Of a stretch of 30,476 nt of DNA, positions 29,375 to 30,476 are shown in pieces (the stretch's first letter is position 1; each line of letters begins with the position of its first letter). The notes beneath the pieces are model-generated. The model was not told where the DNA came from. It was given only the letters and a program-made list of their open reading frames with translations, and did not search any database. The stretch covers positions 1 through 30,476 of the IMG/VR virus record IMGVR_UViG_3300046804_004895. One strand, written 5' to 3'. Both the position numbers and the translations under genes were made by a program. Source of the DNA: a virus.

Positions 29375-30476
29375 ATGACATTTTTTTACGACCTAAACAA
29401 AAAACTGGACAGCATTCGTGAGAAGCCAGAGACCACACACAAACGACTTGACGAACGTGCCATAGCAGAAAAGATTTCTCCACCAATCAAAACCAATCCT
29501 GCTGAACGCGGCAAATACACTGGCAAAGACATTGGTGATCTCAAATCCATGAAAGCAGCCAATTTGAAAAAAACTGCCGGCTATCGCGAGCGCGGCGAGA
29601 AAGTGCCAGACGAACTCAAAGGCAAAACTGCCGAACTGAATTTTGCACTACGAGCAAAACAAGCCCATGGCGGCAAGTGGGGTAAAATCAAAGAATCTGA
29701 TCTAGCAGAAAACATGACCGATGATAAAACAGCAGCCCAACAAGCTCTGCAAGCTCTGGGTCAAGGCAACAATCAAGACATGATCAAGGACCTACAACGC
29801 AGAGCTGGAGTGCCACAGACTGGAAAAGTTCAGCCTGGTCAACAGCCCATGGCCGAAGACGACATGGAAGAAGGCAACAAGTTCACTGGCAATCTTATGA
29901 AAGCTCGTGCTGCTGGCAAGAAACAAGCTGACTTGGACGGCGATGGAGACATGGAACCAGTAAGAGAAGAAGACATGGGTGAAGGCATTGAAGACCGCAT
30001 CGGTGATTTGGACATGACCAATCCAGTTAATCAACCAGCGTATCAACGCAAGGCCGCAGCACAAGGCGGTGCAGCACCAGGAACAAAATCTGCAATCGGA
30101 AAACGACATGAAGGCTTTCCCCGATTCTCTGGCGGACAAAAACCAGCCGATATGCCAAAGAGTCACGAAGGGTTCCCTCGTTACTCTGGTGGCGGCGGCT
30201 ATACAGGCAAAGGTACAGCACCTGCTCAAAAACCCGGTGCGTTGGATGAAGTAGCACCAAAAGCATTACAAAAGGCTGGCGATGTAGCTGGTCAGGTAGT
30301 TGGCGGTGCACTTGCTGGTGCACTTGCTGCCATTCCAGGCATTGCTATCGGCGGTGCCACTCTTGGTCCTGGCGGTGCCGTTGGTGCCGGTGCCGCACTA
30401 GGACTAGCTGGCGCCAAAGCAGGAGCTGATGTAGGTGGACACCTTGGTCGACAAGCCACTAACAAAGCCTATGACA
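29375..30476 (+). CDS. Large phage protein, 3' truncated by the window: EF-like loop, HEGFPR repeats, Gly-zipper segment
   Basis: The frame opens at ATG 29375 (GAGGA about 29362-29366 upstream) and has no stop through the window end: at least 367 codons. N-terminal ~140 residues are polar and charged ('MTFFYDLNKKLDSIREKPET'). Then 'ALGQGNNQDMIKDLQRRAGV' (about 128-147), faintly like a peptidoglycan-binding helix. Next comes 'FTGNLMKARAAGKKQADLDG ... DGDMEPV' (about 170-196), whose DxDGDxD resembles an EF-hand or dockerin loop but lacks the usual Glu at position 12. 'HEGFPR(F/Y)SGG' occurs twice (residues 245 and 264). From about residue 300 there is a Gly/Ala-rich hydrophobic stretch ('GQVVGGALAGALAAIPGIAI', 'GPGGAVGAGAALGLAGA') that looks like a glycine-zipper membrane segment. 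Function unknown; an ejected or membrane-interacting virion protein is one possibility. Confidence 0.85.
   Translation, partial: MTFFYDLNKKLDSIREKPETTHKRLDERAIAEKISPPIKTNPAERGKYTGKDIGDLKSMKAANLKKTAGYRERGEKVPDELKGKTAELNFALRAKQAHGGKWGKIKESDLAENMTDDKTAAQQALQALGQGNNQDMIKDLQRRAGVPQTGKVQPGQQPMAEDDMEEGNKFTGNLMKARAAGKKQADLDGDGDMEPVREEDMGEGIEDRIGDLDMTNPVNQPAYQRKAAAQGGAAPGTKSAIGKRHEGFPRFSGGQKPADMPKSHEGFPRYSGGGGYTGKGTAPAQKPGALDEVAPKALQKAGDVAGQVVGGALAGALAAIPGIAIGGATLGPGGAVGAGAALGLAGAKAGADVGGHLGRQATNKAYD

Noticed and set aside
29792-30229. Minus-strand frame of 145 codons near the right end
   Set aside because: It is antisense to the continuous plus-strand gene that starts at 29375 and runs off the window; Cys/Ser/His-rich shadow composition, no start signals.

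Overview
The window is a piece of a T4-like contractile-tailed phage genome (large dsDNA myovirus). This rests on recognisable homologues of T4 gp22, gp23, gp15, gp14, gp13, gp18, gp19, gp4 and gp16 and of the T4 gene 1 kinase, and on many T4-type late promoter octamers (TATAAATA and close variants) beside gene starts. The protein variants look most like those of marine and freshwater T4-like phages (cyanophage/pelagiphage-like 'exo/far-T4' groups). The host cannot be read from this window. No tRNA, rRNA, CRISPR array or insertion sequence was seen.

Layout. (1) 1-1830: end of the prohead core gene (gp22) and the major capsid gene (gp23). (2) About 1.9-15.6 kb: an accessory, host-interaction island. 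It holds an antisense TPR-glycosyltransferase, a small putative structural protein, and a run of six fibre or fibre-like genes (4633-14483) built from shared, repeated modules. The run is bracketed by two distantly similar Rossmann/sialyltransferase-like genes (4045, 14485) and ends at an antisense Nudix hydrolase. (3) 15.6-18.2 kb: tail completion gp15 and neck gp14, on the minus strand. (4) 18.3-22.0 kb: a section with two near-perfect host sigma70 promoters driving an unknown 379-aa protein and a DEDDh exonuclease plus dNMP kinase pair. Neck gp13 lies between them under its own late promoter, and an antisense HNH gene follows. (5) 22.1-30.5 kb: tail sheath gp18, tail tube gp19, a tube-like paralogue, a conserved small protein, head-completion nuclease gp4, small terminase gp16, a conserved unknown, and a 3'-truncated gene open to the window end.

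How it works together. Capsid, neck, sheath, tube, gp4 and gp16 are late morphogenesis genes. The fibre island and its sugar-type enzymes probably set host recognition. The exonuclease and dNMP kinase are nucleotide-metabolism genes with early-type promoters.

The most interesting signals are regulatory. Late promoters at three genes (5998, 6735, 19767) sit inside or across hairpins whose 5' arm would be left out of a late-initiated transcript but included in read-through RNA, as in the known T4 lysozyme-type (gene e) RBS-sequestration switch. One terminator hairpin carries the Shine-Dalgarno of the next gene in its 3' arm. Several genes have a late promoter so close to the ATG that the mRNA should be leaderless or nearly so.
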